Notes: a model not told the origin generated them from the sequence alone. A stretch of 64,000 bases of DNA from Streptomyces sp. 6-11-2 (GCF_006540305.1 NZ_BJOR01000001.1:4836001-4900000); one strand, 5' to 3'; counted from the first letter of the stretch, positions 39,818-49,235 are shown. Program-made: numbers and translations.

Positions 39818-40720
39818 TCAGGCGCCGGCCCCGTCGCCGGCGGCCCGGGTGGCCGGAATCGCGCACTCCGCGGGGTCCCCGGCGGGCCGCGCGGCGGCGA
39901 GTGCCCGCGCGCGTCGCCGGGCCAGCGGCGTGGCCAGTACGGTGAGCGCGATGAACGCGGCGATGGTGAGCAGCACGATCGTCGCGCCGGGCGGCACGTC
40001 CTGGTAGTACGACGTGACCGTGCCGCCGATCGTCACGCTCACCCCGATGGCGACGGCGATGGCGAAGGTCGCGGCGAAGCTGCGGCTGAGCTGCTGGGCC
40101 GCGGCCACCGGGACCACCATCAGCGCGCTGACCAGCAGCAGCCCGACCACGCGCATCGCGACCGTCACCGTCACCGCCGCCGTGACCGCCGTCAGCAGGT
40201 TCAGGGCGCGCACCGGCAGCCCGGTCACCCGGGCGAACTCCTCGTCCTGGCTGACCGCGAACAGCTGGCGGCGCAGGCCCAGGGTGACCAGTACGACGAA
40301 GGCGGCCAGCAGGCAGATCGCGGTGACGTCGGACTGCGAGACCGTGGAGAGCGAGCCGAACAGGTACGACGTCAGGTTCGCGTTGGAGCCGCCGGGGGCG
40401 AGGTTGATGAACATGACGCCGCCCGCCATGCCGCCGTAGAAGAGCATCGCGAGGGCGATGTCGCCGCGGGTACGTCCGTACCAGCGGATCAGCTCCATGA
40501 GGACCGCGCCCAGGACGGAGACCGCCGTCGCCATCCACACCGGGGAGGTGGACAGCAGGAAGCCCAGGCCGACGCCGGTCATGGCGACGTGGCCGATGCC
40601 GTCGCCCATCAGGGCCTGGCGGCGCTGGACGAGGTAGATGCCGACGGCGGGGGCGGTGATGCCGACCAGGACGGCGGCGAGCAGGGCCCGCTGCATGAAG
40701 GCGTAGTTCAACAGGTCCAT
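39818..40720 (-). CDS. znuB: Zinc ABC transporter permease ZnuB
   Basis: 300-residue permease of the cation ABC-3 family with about eight membrane helices (MQRALLAAVLVGITAPAVGIYLVQRR, MGDGIGHVAMTGVGLG, the LLTAVTAAVTVTVAMRVVGLLLVSALMVVP block). Its ATG shares one base with the znuC stop (TGATG). Forms the membrane channel of the ZnuABC zinc importer. Confidence 0.94.
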   Translation of the reverse strand: MDLLNYAFMQRALLAAVLVGITAPAVGIYLVQRRQALMGDGIGHVAMTGVGLGFLLSTSPVWMATAVSVLGAVLMELIRWYGRTRGDIALAMLFYGGMAGGVMFINLAPGGSNANLTSYLFGSLSTVSQSDVTAICLLAAFVVLVTLGLRRQLFAVSQDEEFARVTGLPVRALNLLTAVTAAVTVTVAMRVVGLLLVSALMVVPVAAAQQLSRSFAATFAIAVAIGVSVTIGGTVTSYYQDVPPGATIVLLTIAAFIALTVLATPLARRRARALAAARPAGDPAECAIPATRAAGDGAGA

Positions 40721-41505
40721 CAGCTCAGCAGTCCCGTGCGGATCGGATCGGCGCCCGAGGCGTCGTGGGGGTGTACGTGGTCGTGGCCGGGCAGGGCATG
40801 CTGGCCCACGGCCTTCGGGGGCGGCCCGTCGTGCAGGACGCAGCCGTCGCGCAGCACCACCGCCCGGTCGATCAGGGGCTCCAGGGGGCCCAGCTCGTGC
40901 AGCACGAGCAGCACCGTCGCCCCGGCCGCCACCTGCTCCTTCAGCGTGCGGGCCAGCACCTCCTGGCTGGCCAGGTCGACGCCCGCCATCGGCTCGTCCA
41001 TGATCAGCAGCTCGGGTGCGGCGGCGAGGGCGCGGGCGATCAGCACGCGCTGGTGCTGACCGCCGGAGAGGGCGTCCACCGAGTCCTTCGCGCGGTCCGC
41101 CATGCCGACGAGCTCCAGGGCGTGCCGTACGGCCGCGTGGTCGGCCTTGCGGAAGACCCCGAAGCGGGTACGGGAGAGCCGGCCCGAGGAGACGATCTCG
41201 GTGACGGTCGCCGGGACGCCGCCCGCGGCGGTCGTGCGCTGCGGTACGTAGCCGACGCGCGCCCAGTCGCGGAAGCGGCGGTGCGGGGTGCCGAACAGTT
41301 CGATCTCACCGGCGCTCACCGGCACCTGGCCGATGACGCTGCGCACGGCCGTCGACTTGCCGGAGCCGTTGGCGCCGAGCAGCGCGACGACCTCGCCCCG
41401 GCGCACGGTGAGGTCGATGCCGCGCAGGACGGGACGCGAGCCCAGGTCGGCGCGCACACCGCGCAGGGAGATGACGGGTTCGGCGGGTTCGCTCCCGGCG
41501 TCCAT
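40720..41505 (-). CDS. znuC: Zinc ABC transporter ATPase ZnuC
   Basis: 261-residue ABC ATPase: Walker A GANGSGKST, Q-loop YVPQR, signature LSGGQHQR, Walker B LLIMDEP, H-loop LVLHEL. The C-terminal His stretch (HDHVHPHDASG) may help zinc delivery. GGAGG lies five bases before the ATG. It is coupled to znuB downstream and 17 nt after znuA. Confidence 0.94.
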   Translation of the reverse strand: MDAGSEPAEPVISLRGVRADLGSRPVLRGIDLTVRRGEVVALLGANGSGKSTAVRSVIGQVPVSAGEIELFGTPHRRFRDWARVGYVPQRTTAAGGVPATVTEIVSSGRLSRTRFGVFRKADHAAVRHALELVGMADRAKDSVDALSGGQHQRVLIARALAAAPELLIMDEPMAGVDLASQEVLARTLKEQVAAGATVLLVLHELGPLEPLIDRAVVLRDGCVLHDGPPPKAVGQHALPGHDHVHPHDASGADPIRTGLLS

Positions 41506-41522
41506 GACGCCCTCCGTCGCGC

Positions 41523-42482
41523 TCACTTGGTGCCCAGGGCTTTCTGCAGCGCCTCGAGGTTGGCGTCCATGACCTGGAAGTAGTCGGTGCCCCGGGACTT
41601 GTCGGTGATGCCCTCGAGGGGATCGAGGACGTCGGTCTTCAGATGCGCGTCCTTGGCGAGGGTCTTCGCGGTCTTGTCGCTGACCAGCGTCTCGTAGAAG
41701 ACGGTCGTGACCCCGTCGGACTTCGCGGTCTCCTGGAGGTCCTTCACCCGGGCGGCGCTGGGCTCGGACTCGGGGTCGAGGCCGTTGATGGCCTCCTGGG
41801 TCAGGCCGTAGCGCTCGGCGAGGTAGCCGAAGGCGGCGTGGGTGGTGATGAAGACCTTGCTCTTGGCGTCCTTCAGTCCGGTCTCGTACCGGGTGTTGAG
41901 CTCGCCGAGCTCCTTGACCAGGGCCGCGGTGTTCTTGCGGTAGTCGGCCGCGTGGTCCGGGTCGCCCTTCTCGAAGGCCTTGCCGACGCCCTCGGCGATC
42001 TGCGCGTAGCGCACCGGGTCGAGCCAGACGTGCGGGTCCTTGCCGCCGTGCTCCTCGTCGTGGTGGGCGTCGTGCTCGTCGGCGTGGCCGCCGACGTCGG
42101 TGCCGTGCTCCTCCAGCGTGGTCAGGGACGCGGCGTCGACCTTCGTCGCGATCCCGGACTGGGCGACGGCCTTGTCGACGTTGGGCTGGAGGCCCTTGAG
42201 GTAGAGCACCGCGTCGGACTTCTCGAGCTGCACGGTCTGCTGGGCGCTGATCTCCAGCTCGTGCGGCTCCTGGCCGGGCTGGGTGAGACTGGTGACGTGC
42301 ACGTGGCTCCCGCCGATCCGCTCGGCGAGGAAGGCCATCGGGTAGAAGGACGCGACGACGTCGTACTTCCCGCCGCTGTCGCCGGCCGCGCCGGCGGAGG
42401 AACAGGCGGAGAGCGCTCCGAGGCCGAGAGCGGTGACCGTCAGGGCCGTGGAACCGGATATGAGGCGTCGTCGTACGTTCAT
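41523..42482 (-). CDS. znuA: Zinc-binding lipoprotein ZnuA
   Basis: 319-residue extracellular solute-binding lipoprotein of cluster A-I. Lipobox LSAC near residue 25, DVVASFYPMAFLAERI, PGQEPHELEIS, a His/Asp-rich loop (HADEHDAHHDEEHGG) typical of zinc rather than manganese binders, and HAAFGYLAERYGL with conserved ligands. The ATG at 42482 is chosen; frames opening at 42491 or 42497 would put a Zur box inside the coding start. First gene of znuA-C-B(-zur), and repressed by Zur if the operator reading is right. Confidence 0.93.
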   Translation of the reverse strand: MNVRRRLISGSTALTVTALGLGALSACSSAGAAGDSGGKYDVVASFYPMAFLAERIGGSHVHVTSLTQPGQEPHELEISAQQTVQLEKSDAVLYLKGLQPNVDKAVAQSGIATKVDAASLTTLEEHGTDVGGHADEHDAHHDEEHGGKDPHVWLDPVRYAQIAEGVGKAFEKGDPDHAADYRKNTAALVKELGELNTRYETGLKDAKSKVFITTHAAFGYLAERYGLTQEAINGLDPESEPSAARVKDLQETAKSDGVTTVFYETLVSDKTAKTLAKDAHLKTDVLDPLEGITDKSRGTDYFQVMDANLEALQKALGTK

Positions 42483-42496
42483 GACAGTCATTTTCA
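42482..42496. promoter_or_regulatory. Zur box 1
   Basis: TGACAGTCATTTTCA, a 15-bp near-palindrome matching the actinobacterial Zur pattern (TGAAAATGATTTTCA type), directly at the znuA start. Confidence 0.7.
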
Positions 42497-42503
42497 ACGA
42501 AGA

Positions 42504-42518
42504 TGGAAACCGTTGTCA
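42504..42518. promoter_or_regulatory. Zur box 2
   Basis: TGGAAACCGTTGTCA, second 15-bp Zur-like palindrome with its centre 22 bp (two helical turns) from box 1, in the region between divergent znuA and glyS. Confidence 0.62.
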
Positions 42519-42655
42519 ACAAGGCTCGCGACAAGCCCGAAAAGGGCCCTTACCCGGCACCGATTTGGTCGAGGGGGAGCCACCGCCGGTACCCTGAAGC
42601 ATTCGCTCGTGAAGCGTCTCGCTTCGTCGCCCGTCGTCGTAATGAAGAGAGCACC

Positions 42656-44038
42656 GTGGCCGCCGACAAGATCGACACCATCGTCAGCCTGAGCAAGCGC
42701 CGTGGCTTCGTATTCCCCTGCAGTGAGATCTACGGCGGTCAGCGTGCCGCCTGGGACTACGGGCCTCTGGGTGTCGAGCTCAAGGAGAACCTCAAGCGTC
42801 AGTGGTGGCGCTACATGGTGACGTCCCGCGAGGACGTGGTCGGCATCGACTCGTCCGTGATCCTGGCGCCCGAGGTCTGGGTCGCCTCCGGTCACGTCGC
42901 CACCTTCACGGACCCGCTGACGGAGTGCACCTCCTGCCACAAGCGGTTCCGCGCCGACCACCTGGAAGAGGCCTACGAGGAGAAGAAGGGCCGCGCCCCG
43001 GAGAACGGTCTCGCGGACATCAACTGTCCCAACTGCGGCAACAAGGGCCAGTTCACCGAGCCCAAGCAGTTCTCGGGCCTGCTCTCCACCCACCTCGGCC
43101 CCACTCAGGACTCCGGCTCCGTCGCCTACCTGCGTCCGGAGACCGCCCAGGGCATCTTCACCAACTTCGCCCAGGTGCAGACCACCTCGCGCCGCAAGCC
43201 GCCGTTCGGCATCGCCCAGATGGGCAAGTCGTTCCGCAACGAGATCACGCCGGGCAACTTCATCTTCCGCACCCGCGAGTTCGAGCAGATGGAGATGGAG
43301 TTCTTCGTCAAGCCGGGCGAGGACGAGAAGTGGCAGGAGTACTGGATGGAGCAGCGCTGGAACTGGTACACCGGCCTGGGTCTCCGTGAGGAGAACATGC
43401 GCTGGTACGAGCACCCGCAGGAGAAGCTCTCCCACTACTCCAAGCGCACCGCCGACATCGAGTACCGCTTCCAGTTCGGCGGCAGCGAGTGGGGCGAGCT
43501 GGAGGGTGTCGCCAACCGCACCGACTACGACCTCTCCTCCCACGCCAAGTCCTCCGGCCAGGACCTCTCCTACTTCGACCAGGAGGCCGGCGAGCGCTGG
43601 ACGCCGTACGTCATCGAGCCGGCGGCCGGTGTCGGCCGGGCGATGCTCGCCTTCCTGCTCGACGCCTACGTCGAGGACGAGGCGCCCAACGCCAAGGGCA
43701 AGATGGAGAAGCGCACGGTGCTGCGCCTGGACCACCGCCTGGCCCCGGTGAAGGTCGCGGTGCTGCCCCTGTCGCGCAACCCGGAGCTGTCGCCCAAGGC
43801 CAAGGGCCTGGCCCAGGCCCTGCGCCAGAACTGGAACATCGAGTTCGACGACGCCGGCGCCATCGGCCGCCGTTACCGCCGCCAGGACGAGATCGGCACG
43901 CCGTACTGCGTCACGGTCGACTTCGACACCCTCGAGGACAACGCGGTCACCGTCCGCGAGCGCGACACCATGAAGCAGGAGCGCGTCTCCCTCGACCAGA
44001 TCGAGGGCTACCTGGCCGGCCGCCTCGTCGGCTGCTGA
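42656..44038 (+). CDS. glyS: Glycyl-tRNA synthetase (class II, dimeric)
   Basis: 460-residue eukaryote/actinobacteria-type GlyRS. Motif 1 region [22 protein letters not shown], the zinc-site Cys pairs CTSCHKRF and CPNCG, motif 2 [23 protein letters not shown], motif 3 [14 protein letters not shown] and the anticodon-binding C-terminus ([10 protein letters not shown]). GTG start at 42656 after GAAGAGAG. Upstream lie the two Zur boxes shared with znuA, and a bidirectional terminator follows. Confidence 0.97.
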   Translation: MAADKIDTIVSLSKRRGFVFPCSEIYGGQRAAWDYGPLGVELKENLKRQWWRYMVTSREDVVGIDSSVILAPEVWVASGHVATFTDPLTECTSCHKRFRADHLEEAYEEKKGRAPENGLADINCPNCGNKGQFTEPKQFSGLLSTHLGPTQDSGSVAYLRPETAQGIFTNFAQVQTTSRRKPPFGIAQMGKSFRNEITPGNFIFRTREFEQMEMEFFVKPGEDEKWQEYWMEQRWNWYTGLGLREENMRWYEHPQEKLSHYSKRTADIEYRFQFGGSEWGELEGVANRTDYDLSSHAKSSGQDLSYFDQEAGERWTPYVIEPAAGVGRAMLAFLLDAYVEDEAPNAKGKMEKRTVLRLDHRLAPVKVAVLPLSRNPELSPKAKGLAQALRQNWNIEFDDAGAIGRRYRRQDEIGTPYCVTVDFDTLEDNAVTVRERDTMKQERVSLDQIEGYLAGRLVGC

Positions 44039-44062
44039 CCCGGTAACCCGGCAGTCCCTCAG

Positions 44063-44104
44063 CGCCGGACGGCCGCCGAGACCTCACTCGGCGGCCGTCC
44101 GGCG
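44063..44104. terminator. Bidirectional terminator glyS/chitinase
   Basis: Perfect 18-bp stem CGCCGGACGGCCGCCGAG with matching arm 44087-44104 and ACCTCA loop in the gap between two convergent genes. Confidence 0.85.
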
Positions 44105-44115
44105 TTCGCCGTTGC

Positions 44116-45168
44116 TCAACGGCCTTGCAGGGCCTTCACGTTGTCGCCGAAGGTCCAGTTCTTCGACCCGTCCCAGTTGATCGACCAGGTCATCAGGCCC
44201 TTCAGGCTGGTGCCGTAGTGGCGCCAGGCCTCGGAGACCAGCGCGGGCGCCATGTGCCCGCCGCCCGCGCCGGGCTGGGCGGGCAGGCCCGGGACCTGCT
44301 TGTCGTAGGGGACCTTGATCGTCGTGCCCTGGATCACCAGGCCCTTGGCGAGGCAGTCGGTCTGGGCGGTGAAGCCGGCCACGGTGCCGGCCTGGTAGGA
44401 GTCGCCGGAGCAGCCGTACATGCTGCCGTTGTAGTACTGCATGTTCAGCCACCACAGGCGGCCGTTGTCGGCGTACTTCTTGATGATCGGCAGGTACGCG
44501 CCCCAGATCGAGCCGTAGGCGACGCTGCCGCCGGTGACGTAGGCGGTCTCCGGGGCCATCGTCAGGCCGAAGTTCGACGGCATCTGCGCGAGGACTCCGT
44601 CGATGATCCGGATCAGGTTGGCCTGGGACGCGGACGGCCGGCCGATGTTCCCGCTGCCGGTCAGGCCCGTCTCGATGTCGATGTCGATGCCGTCGAAGTT
44701 GTACTTCTTCAGGATCGGGACGATCGTCGCGACGAACCGGTCCGCCACGGCCGTCGAGTTGAGGTCGATACCGGCCGTCGCGCCGCCGATGGACAGCAGG
44801 ATCGTCTGCCCGGACGCCTTGGCCGCGCACATCTCCGCGGGCGTCGCCACCTTCACGCCCGCGTCCATGCCGTCCTCCCACAGGGCCGTTCCGTCGGAGC
44901 GGATGACCGGGAAGGCCGCGTTGATCACGTTGTAACCGTGTGCGGCGATGCGCGAGTCGGTGATCGGTGTCCAGCCGAAGGGCGGATGGACACCGTTGGC
45001 GGAGCCGTCCCAGTTCTCCCAGTAACCCTGGAGCACCTTGCCGGCGGGCCGGGACTTGACGGCGCACGTGTCGGCGGCGGATGCGGTGGGGGCCAGGGCG
45101 ATGGAGAGCTGGGTGAGACAGGCGGTCGCCAGGGCGGCGGCGAGCAGACGCAGTCTGCGGCGGATCAT
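44116..45168 (-). CDS. Secreted chitinase, GH18
   Basis: 350-residue GH18 enzyme. Signal peptide RRRLRLLAAALATACLTQL, cleavage after ASA. The catalytic DxxDxDxE motif is DGIDIDIE near residue 160; QGYWENWDG, LLSIGGATAG and the C-terminal GLMTWSINWDG complete the fold. There is no chitin-binding or FnIII domain, so it is a bare catalytic module. GGGAGG six bases before the ATG at 45168 supports this start over one 14 codons upstream. The two TGGTCCAGACC-type repeats in its promoter suggest control by DasR and chitin induction. Confidence 0.93.
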   Translation of the reverse strand: MIRRRLRLLAAALATACLTQLSIALAPTASAADTCAVKSRPAGKVLQGYWENWDGSANGVHPPFGWTPITDSRIAAHGYNVINAAFPVIRSDGTALWEDGMDAGVKVATPAEMCAAKASGQTILLSIGGATAGIDLNSTAVADRFVATIVPILKKYNFDGIDIDIETGLTGSGNIGRPSASQANLIRIIDGVLAQMPSNFGLTMAPETAYVTGGSVAYGSIWGAYLPIIKKYADNGRLWWLNMQYYNGSMYGCSGDSYQAGTVAGFTAQTDCLAKGLVIQGTTIKVPYDKQVPGLPAQPGAGGGHMAPALVSEAWRHYGTSLKGLMTWSINWDGSKNWTFGDNVKALQGR

Positions 45169-45221
45169 GCGGAGCCTCCCGGTGGGGGTGCGGTGAGGTG
45201 TCGTAGGCATGACAGTGCTCG

Positions 45222-45254
45222 TGGTCCAGACCTCTCGTCAATAGGTCTGGACCA
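45222..45254. promoter_or_regulatory. Paired DasR/chi operator repeats
   Basis: TGGTCCAGACCT (45222-45233) and AGGTCTGGACCA (45243-45254), 21 bp apart, match the 12-bp repeats and dre sites known from Streptomyces chitinase promoters. Confidence 0.7.
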
Positions 45255-45290
45255 AATCCGCGGACCGCTGGGCGTCGCTCGTCGTGACAG

Positions 45291-45328
45291 ATGACAGCTG
45301 ACAGATATTGATATCTGTCAGCTGTCAT
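45291..45328. promoter_or_regulatory. 38-bp perfect palindrome before AKR-TetR operon
   Basis: Arms ATGACAGCTGACAGATAT (45291-45308) and their exact complement (45311-45328) with TG between. TGACAG occurs three times on the left arm side and CTGTCA twice on the right, so two dimers could bind. It lies 61 bp before the aldo/keto reductase start and is probably the operator of the TetR encoded downstream. Confidence 0.65.
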
Positions 45329-45389
45329 GTCAGGCTGTTTCGGGGTACCCGTCCCACCCGCACTCCGAGTCCCCAAGGAGCCCTCCCTC

Positions 45390-46406
45390 ATGGACACCCG
45401 CCACCTCGGAACCACCGGCCCCCAGGTCTCCGCCCTCGGCCTCGGCTGCATGGGCATGTCCGCGCTCTACGGCGAGGCGGACCGGACCGAGTCCATCGCC
45501 ACCGTGCACGCCGCTCTCGAAGCGGGCGTGACCCTGCTCGACACCGGCGACTTCTATGCCATGGGCCACAACGAGATGCTGGTCGGCGAGGCACTGCGTA
45601 CCGCCCCCGCGGCCCGCCGCGAACAGGCCCTGCTCAGCGTGAAGTTCGGCGCCCTGCGCGATCCGGACGGCAACTGGGCCGGCTACGACGGCCGTCCGGC
45701 CGCCGTGAAGAACTTCGCCGCCTACTCCCTCCAGCGCCTCGGCGTCGACCACATCGACGTCTACCGGATCGCCCGGGTCGACCCGGACGTGCCGATCGAG
45801 GAGACCGTCGGCGCCATCGCGGAACTCGTCGAGAAGGGACACGTCCGGCACATCGGCCTCAGCGAGGTCGGAGCCGACACGATCCGCCGGGCCGCCGCCA
45901 CCGCGCCGATCTCGGACGTCCAGATCGAATACTCGCTCGTCTCCCGTGGCGTCGAGGACCGGATCCTGCCCACCACCCGCGAACTCGGCATCGCCATCAC
46001 GGCGTACGGGGTGCTCTCGCGCGGTCTGATCTCCGGGCACTTCGCCCGCGACCGGAAGCTCGCGGCGAACGACTTCCGGGCCCATTCGCCCCGCTTCCAG
46101 GGCGAGAACCTCCAGCACAACCTGGACCTCGTCGAGGCCCTGCGCAAGGTCGCCGAGGGCAAAGGCGTCACGGTCGCGCAGATCGCCATCGCCTGGGTGC
46201 TCTCCCGGGGCCCGCTGCACGACACGGTCGTCGTCCCGCTGATCGGCGCCCGCACCCGGGAGCGGCTGGCGGAGGCACTGGGCGCCACGGCCGTCACGCT
46301 GGAGGAGGCCGACCTGGCGGCCATCGAGGAGGCCGTCCCGGCGGACGCGGCCGCGGGCGCGCGCTACCCCGAGGCGCAGATGGCCCACCTGGACAGCGAA
46401 GGCTGA
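45390..46406 (+). CDS. Aldo/keto reductase
   Basis: 338-residue NADPH-dependent oxidoreductase with the AKR barrel. Catalytic Asp/Tyr in LLDTGDFYAMGHNE near 53-60, Lys in LLSVKFG, and the IGLSEVGADTIRRA and LIGARTRERLAEAL cofactor blocks. The position that is His in most AKRs (LYYxHRVD) reads VYRIARVDP, as in the subgroup with Ala there. ATG 45390 has AAGGAG nine bases upstream. The TetR gene follows in 26 nt. Confidence 0.9.
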   Translation: MDTRHLGTTGPQVSALGLGCMGMSALYGEADRTESIATVHAALEAGVTLLDTGDFYAMGHNEMLVGEALRTAPAARREQALLSVKFGALRDPDGNWAGYDGRPAAVKNFAAYSLQRLGVDHIDVYRIARVDPDVPIEETVGAIAELVEKGHVRHIGLSEVGADTIRRAAATAPISDVQIEYSLVSRGVEDRILPTTRELGIAITAYGVLSRGLISGHFARDRKLAANDFRAHSPRFQGENLQHNLDLVEALRKVAEGKGVTVAQIAIAWVLSRGPLHDTVVVPLIGARTRERLAEALGATAVTLEEADLAAIEEAVPADAAAGARYPEAQMAHLDSEG

Positions 46407-46432
46407 CCCGGCCGCCGGGTACGGTCTAGGGC

Positions 46433-47023
46433 ATGCCACCCACCACCGAGACCCTGACCGCCGAGCGCATCCTCGAGGCGACCGAGGAGGTGCTGCGCCG
46501 CCACGGGCCGGCCAAGGCCACCGTGGTGGACGTGGCCCGCGCGCTCGGTGTCAGTCACGGCAGCGTCTACCGGCACTTCCGTACCAAGGCGGCGCTGCGC
46601 GAGGCGGTGACCAAGCGGTGGCTGGACCGTACGTCCGACGCCCTCGCCGGCATCGCCGCCGAGCACCGTGACCCGGAGGCGCGGCTGCGTGACTGGCTGC
46701 GCGGGCTGTTCGAGGCCAAGCGCCGCAAGGCGGGCGACGACCCCGAGCTGTTCGCCACGTACTCGGTGCTCACCGGGGAGAACGGCGTGGCGGTCGGCGA
46801 GCACATCGCCGACCTGACCGGCCAGCTGACCCGGATCGTCCGGGACGGCGTCGCGGCCGGTGTCTTCACGGCCGCCGACCCGGCCGTCGCGGCCCGGGCC
46901 CTGTTTCATGCCACCGGCCGCTTCCACGACCCGGGTCATGCCCGGGAGTGGAAGCGGCCGGCGGTCGAGGAGGAGTTCGAGGCGGTGCTCGAACTGGTGC
47001 TGGGCGGGCTACGAGCCCGTTAG
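46433..47023 (+). CDS. TetR family regulator
   Basis: 196-residue repressor. HTH region RILEATEEVLRRHG..ATVVDVARALGVSHGSVYRHFRTKAALREAV at residues 11-57, ligand domain with FHATGRFHDP near 160. It lies 26 nt behind the aldo/keto reductase, and the operator candidate is the 38-bp palindrome before that gene, so autoregulation of a two-gene operon is likely. Confidence 0.9.
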   Translation: MPPTTETLTAERILEATEEVLRRHGPAKATVVDVARALGVSHGSVYRHFRTKAALREAVTKRWLDRTSDALAGIAAEHRDPEARLRDWLRGLFEAKRRKAGDDPELFATYSVLTGENGVAVGEHIADLTGQLTRIVRDGVAAGVFTAADPAVAARALFHATGRFHDPGHAREWKRPAVEEEFEAVLELVLGGLRAR

Positions 47024-47039
47024 CACCGTGTCACCTGGG

Positions 47040-47462
47040 TCAGGTCACGTCGACGGTGATCGTCTTGGAGCGCGTCGGACCGGACACCACACGCAGGTCG
47101 TTCTTGCCCTTGGCCAGGAGCTTCGTGGACACCGTGAACGTGTCGCCCTTCCTGACCACGGTGGTCGCTCGCAGCGTGGTCCACTTGCCGTGGTCCAGGT
47201 GCTGGACGGTCAGCCTGGCGCCGGCCGCCATGTTCGCCGTGCGCCCGGTGAGCGTCACGCTCTCCCCGTGCCTGATCGAGGAGTGGTTGACCCTGGCCGT
47301 GATCTCCTCGGCCTTTTTGGTCGGCATGGGGCTGTGTGTGCGGGTCGCCATCGGGCTCGGGTCGCTCGCGGCGAAGGCTCCGGCAGAACCGGCCGACACC
47401 AGCGCGGCGGACAGGGCGCCCGCGGCGACTCCACAGGCACAGCGGCGGAGGGTGAGATGCAT
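47040..47462 (-). CDS. Small secreted Ig-like protein
   Basis: 140-residue exported protein. Signal peptide LRRCACGVAAGALSAALVSAGSAGAFA, then about 105 residues with a beta-sandwich flavour (VNHSSIRHGESVTLTGRT, ARLTVQHLDHGKWTTLRATTVVRKGDTFTV, KTITVDVT). No catalytic residues recognised. GGGAG is six bases before the ATG. Function unknown; perhaps an extracellular adhesion or matrix protein. Confidence 0.72.
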   Translation of the reverse strand: MHLTLRRCACGVAAGALSAALVSAGSAGAFAASDPSPMATRTHSPMPTKKAEEITARVNHSSIRHGESVTLTGRTANMAAGARLTVQHLDHGKWTTLRATTVVRKGDTFTVSTKLLAKGKNDLRVVSGPTRSKTITVDVT

Positions 47463-47780
47463 GGTGGTCTCCCGTTGGTGGTTCCCCCCTGTGTCACGCG
47501 TGCCCCGCAGGGGGCTCATCGCGCTCATCCAGATTTGCCTCTGATCGCCCGCGCGGCGACTCGGGAGGAGTAACGCGGGGCTGTGAGCGAGCGGCGCTTT
47601 GATGAGAATCCGCAGCTCAGCGGCCATGATCGCGCTTACTTCTTTCTTACCAAGCTCTCCTGCGGCGCCCCGCTCCAAACCGGCTCTCACGCCCCGCAAA
47701 CATTCGTGTGCGATACGTGAGCAGTCCCCGGGGCCCTTTTCGGCGCGACCGCCGGCCTCTCTTTCGCGCGTCCGGGGAGC
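47463..47780. other. 318-nt spacer between secreted protein and MFS gene
   Basis: Relatively AT-rich for this genome; should contain the promoter of the secreted protein. No ORF, RNA gene or clear palindrome seen. Confidence 0.5.
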
Positions 47781-49235
47781 TCAGGCGCCGACGCCCGCCG
47801 CCTGCCGCACCTCGTGCTCGTGGAGCCGTTCGGCCGTGCGCTCGGCGGTCCGCCGGGCCCACCGGCCGCTGGTGACCGCGCCCAGTGCCAGCACCGCGGC
47901 GCCGCACACCACCAGCACCCACCATCCGTACCGGGCCGCCGGGACGAACGCGTCCCGGTAGGACGAGGAGCCGACGCCCGCGGCCAGCAGCGCGCCGACC
48001 ACCGCGACCCCGAGGGTCTGCCCGAGCTGGCGGCTGGTGGAGGCGACCGCGGCGGCGACCCCGGCCTGCGCGCGCGGCATCCCGGAGACGGCCGTGTTGG
48101 TGATCGGCGCGTTGACGAAGCCGAAGCCGATGCCGAACAGGACGTACCCGATGACGAGCGTGACGTCGGAGGTCTCGGCCTCGAACGCGGCGAACAGCAC
48201 CGAACTCACCGTCATGGCCGTTCCGGCGATCAGCAGGGGCAGCCGCGGCCCCCGGGTGCCGACGAGCCGCCCGGACAGCGGCGCGCACAGGAAGGTCGGT
48301 GCCGCCATCGGCAGCATCCACAGGCCGGCGTGCAGGGCGTCGAGGCCGCGCACGTTCTGCAGGTACAGCGTGGACAGGAACAGGAAGCCGCCGAGCGCCG
48401 CGAACGCGCTGATCGCGATGACGGTCGCCCCGCTGAACGGTGCCGAGCGGAAGAAGCGCAGGTCGATGAGCGGTTCGGTGCGGCGCGGCTCGTACCACAG
48501 CAGGCCGAGCAGGGCCGCGAACGCGACGACGGCGAAGGGCAGGACCGTGGCGAGGCCGGAGACCGGGGCCTCGATGATCGCGTACGTCAGGGCGCCGAAC
48601 AGGGCGATGACCAGGATCTGGCCGACCGGGTCGGGCCGTCGGGCCTTCGGGGCGCGGGACTCGGGGACGAAGCGCGCGGTGAGCACCAGTGCGGCCAGGG
48701 CCACCGGCAGGTTGACCCAGAAGATCGAGCGCCAGCCGACCGACTCCACCAGCAGGCCGCCGACGAGCGGGCCGGCGGCCATGGATATGCCGACCACCGC
48801 GCCCCAGGCCCCGATGGCGCGGGCGCGCTCGCGCGGGTCGGTGAAGGTGTTGGTGATGATCGACATGGCGACAGGGTTGAGCATCGAGCCGCCGACCGCC
48901 TGCACCATGCGGAACACGACGAGCAGTTCCAGGTCGGGGGCGAGGGAGCACAGCAGGGAGCCGATGCCGAAGACGACCAGACCCGCCATGAACACGCGTT
49001 TGCGGCCGATCCGGTCGGCGGTGGAACCGGCGAGCATCAGCAGCGCGGCGAGCACCAGCGTGTACGCGTCGATCGTCCACTGAAGGCCGGAGGTACTCGC
49101 GTGCAGCTCGCGTTGCATCGAGGGCAGAGCGACGTTCAGAACGGTGTTGTCGAGGCTCACGATCAGCAGGCTCATGCAGCAGATCGCGAGAACCAGGAGC
49201 CGTCGTCGGTGGCTGAGCTCGGGCATGCGTTCCAT
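47781..49235 (-). CDS. MFS drug efflux transporter, DHA2 (EmrB/QacA)
   Basis: 484-residue, 14-helix drug:H+ antiporter. LDNTVLNVALPSMQREL with the membrane Asp in TM1, motif A GSTADRIGRKRVF, motif C (GPLVGGLLVESVGWRSIFWVNLP). ATG 49235 is preferred over an in-frame TTG at 49250. It is divergent from dusB across an AT-rich promoter gap. Substrate unknown. Confidence 0.9.
   Translation of the reverse strand: MERMPELSHRRRLLVLAICCMSLLIVSLDNTVLNVALPSMQRELHASTSGLQWTIDAYTLVLAALLMLAGSTADRIGRKRVFMAGLVVFGIGSLLCSLAPDLELLVVFRMVQAVGGSMLNPVAMSIITNTFTDPRERARAIGAWGAVVGISMAAGPLVGGLLVESVGWRSIFWVNLPVALAALVLTARFVPESRAPKARRPDPVGQILVIALFGALTYAIIEAPVSGLATVLPFAVVAFAALLGLLWYEPRRTEPLIDLRFFRSAPFSGATVIAISAFAALGGFLFLSTLYLQNVRGLDALHAGLWMLPMAAPTFLCAPLSGRLVGTRGPRLPLLIAGTAMTVSSVLFAAFEAETSDVTLVIGYVLFGIGFGFVNAPITNTAVSGMPRAQAGVAAAVASTSRQLGQTLGVAVVGALLAAGVGSSSYRDAFVPAARYGWWVLVVCGAAVLALGAVTSGRWARRTAERTAERLHEHEVRQAAGVGA

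Noticed and set aside
42482..42497. znuA start codons at 42491 and 42497
   Set aside because: They would place the Zur box in the coding region, and homologous proteins begin at the Met-Asn-Val-Arg of 42482.
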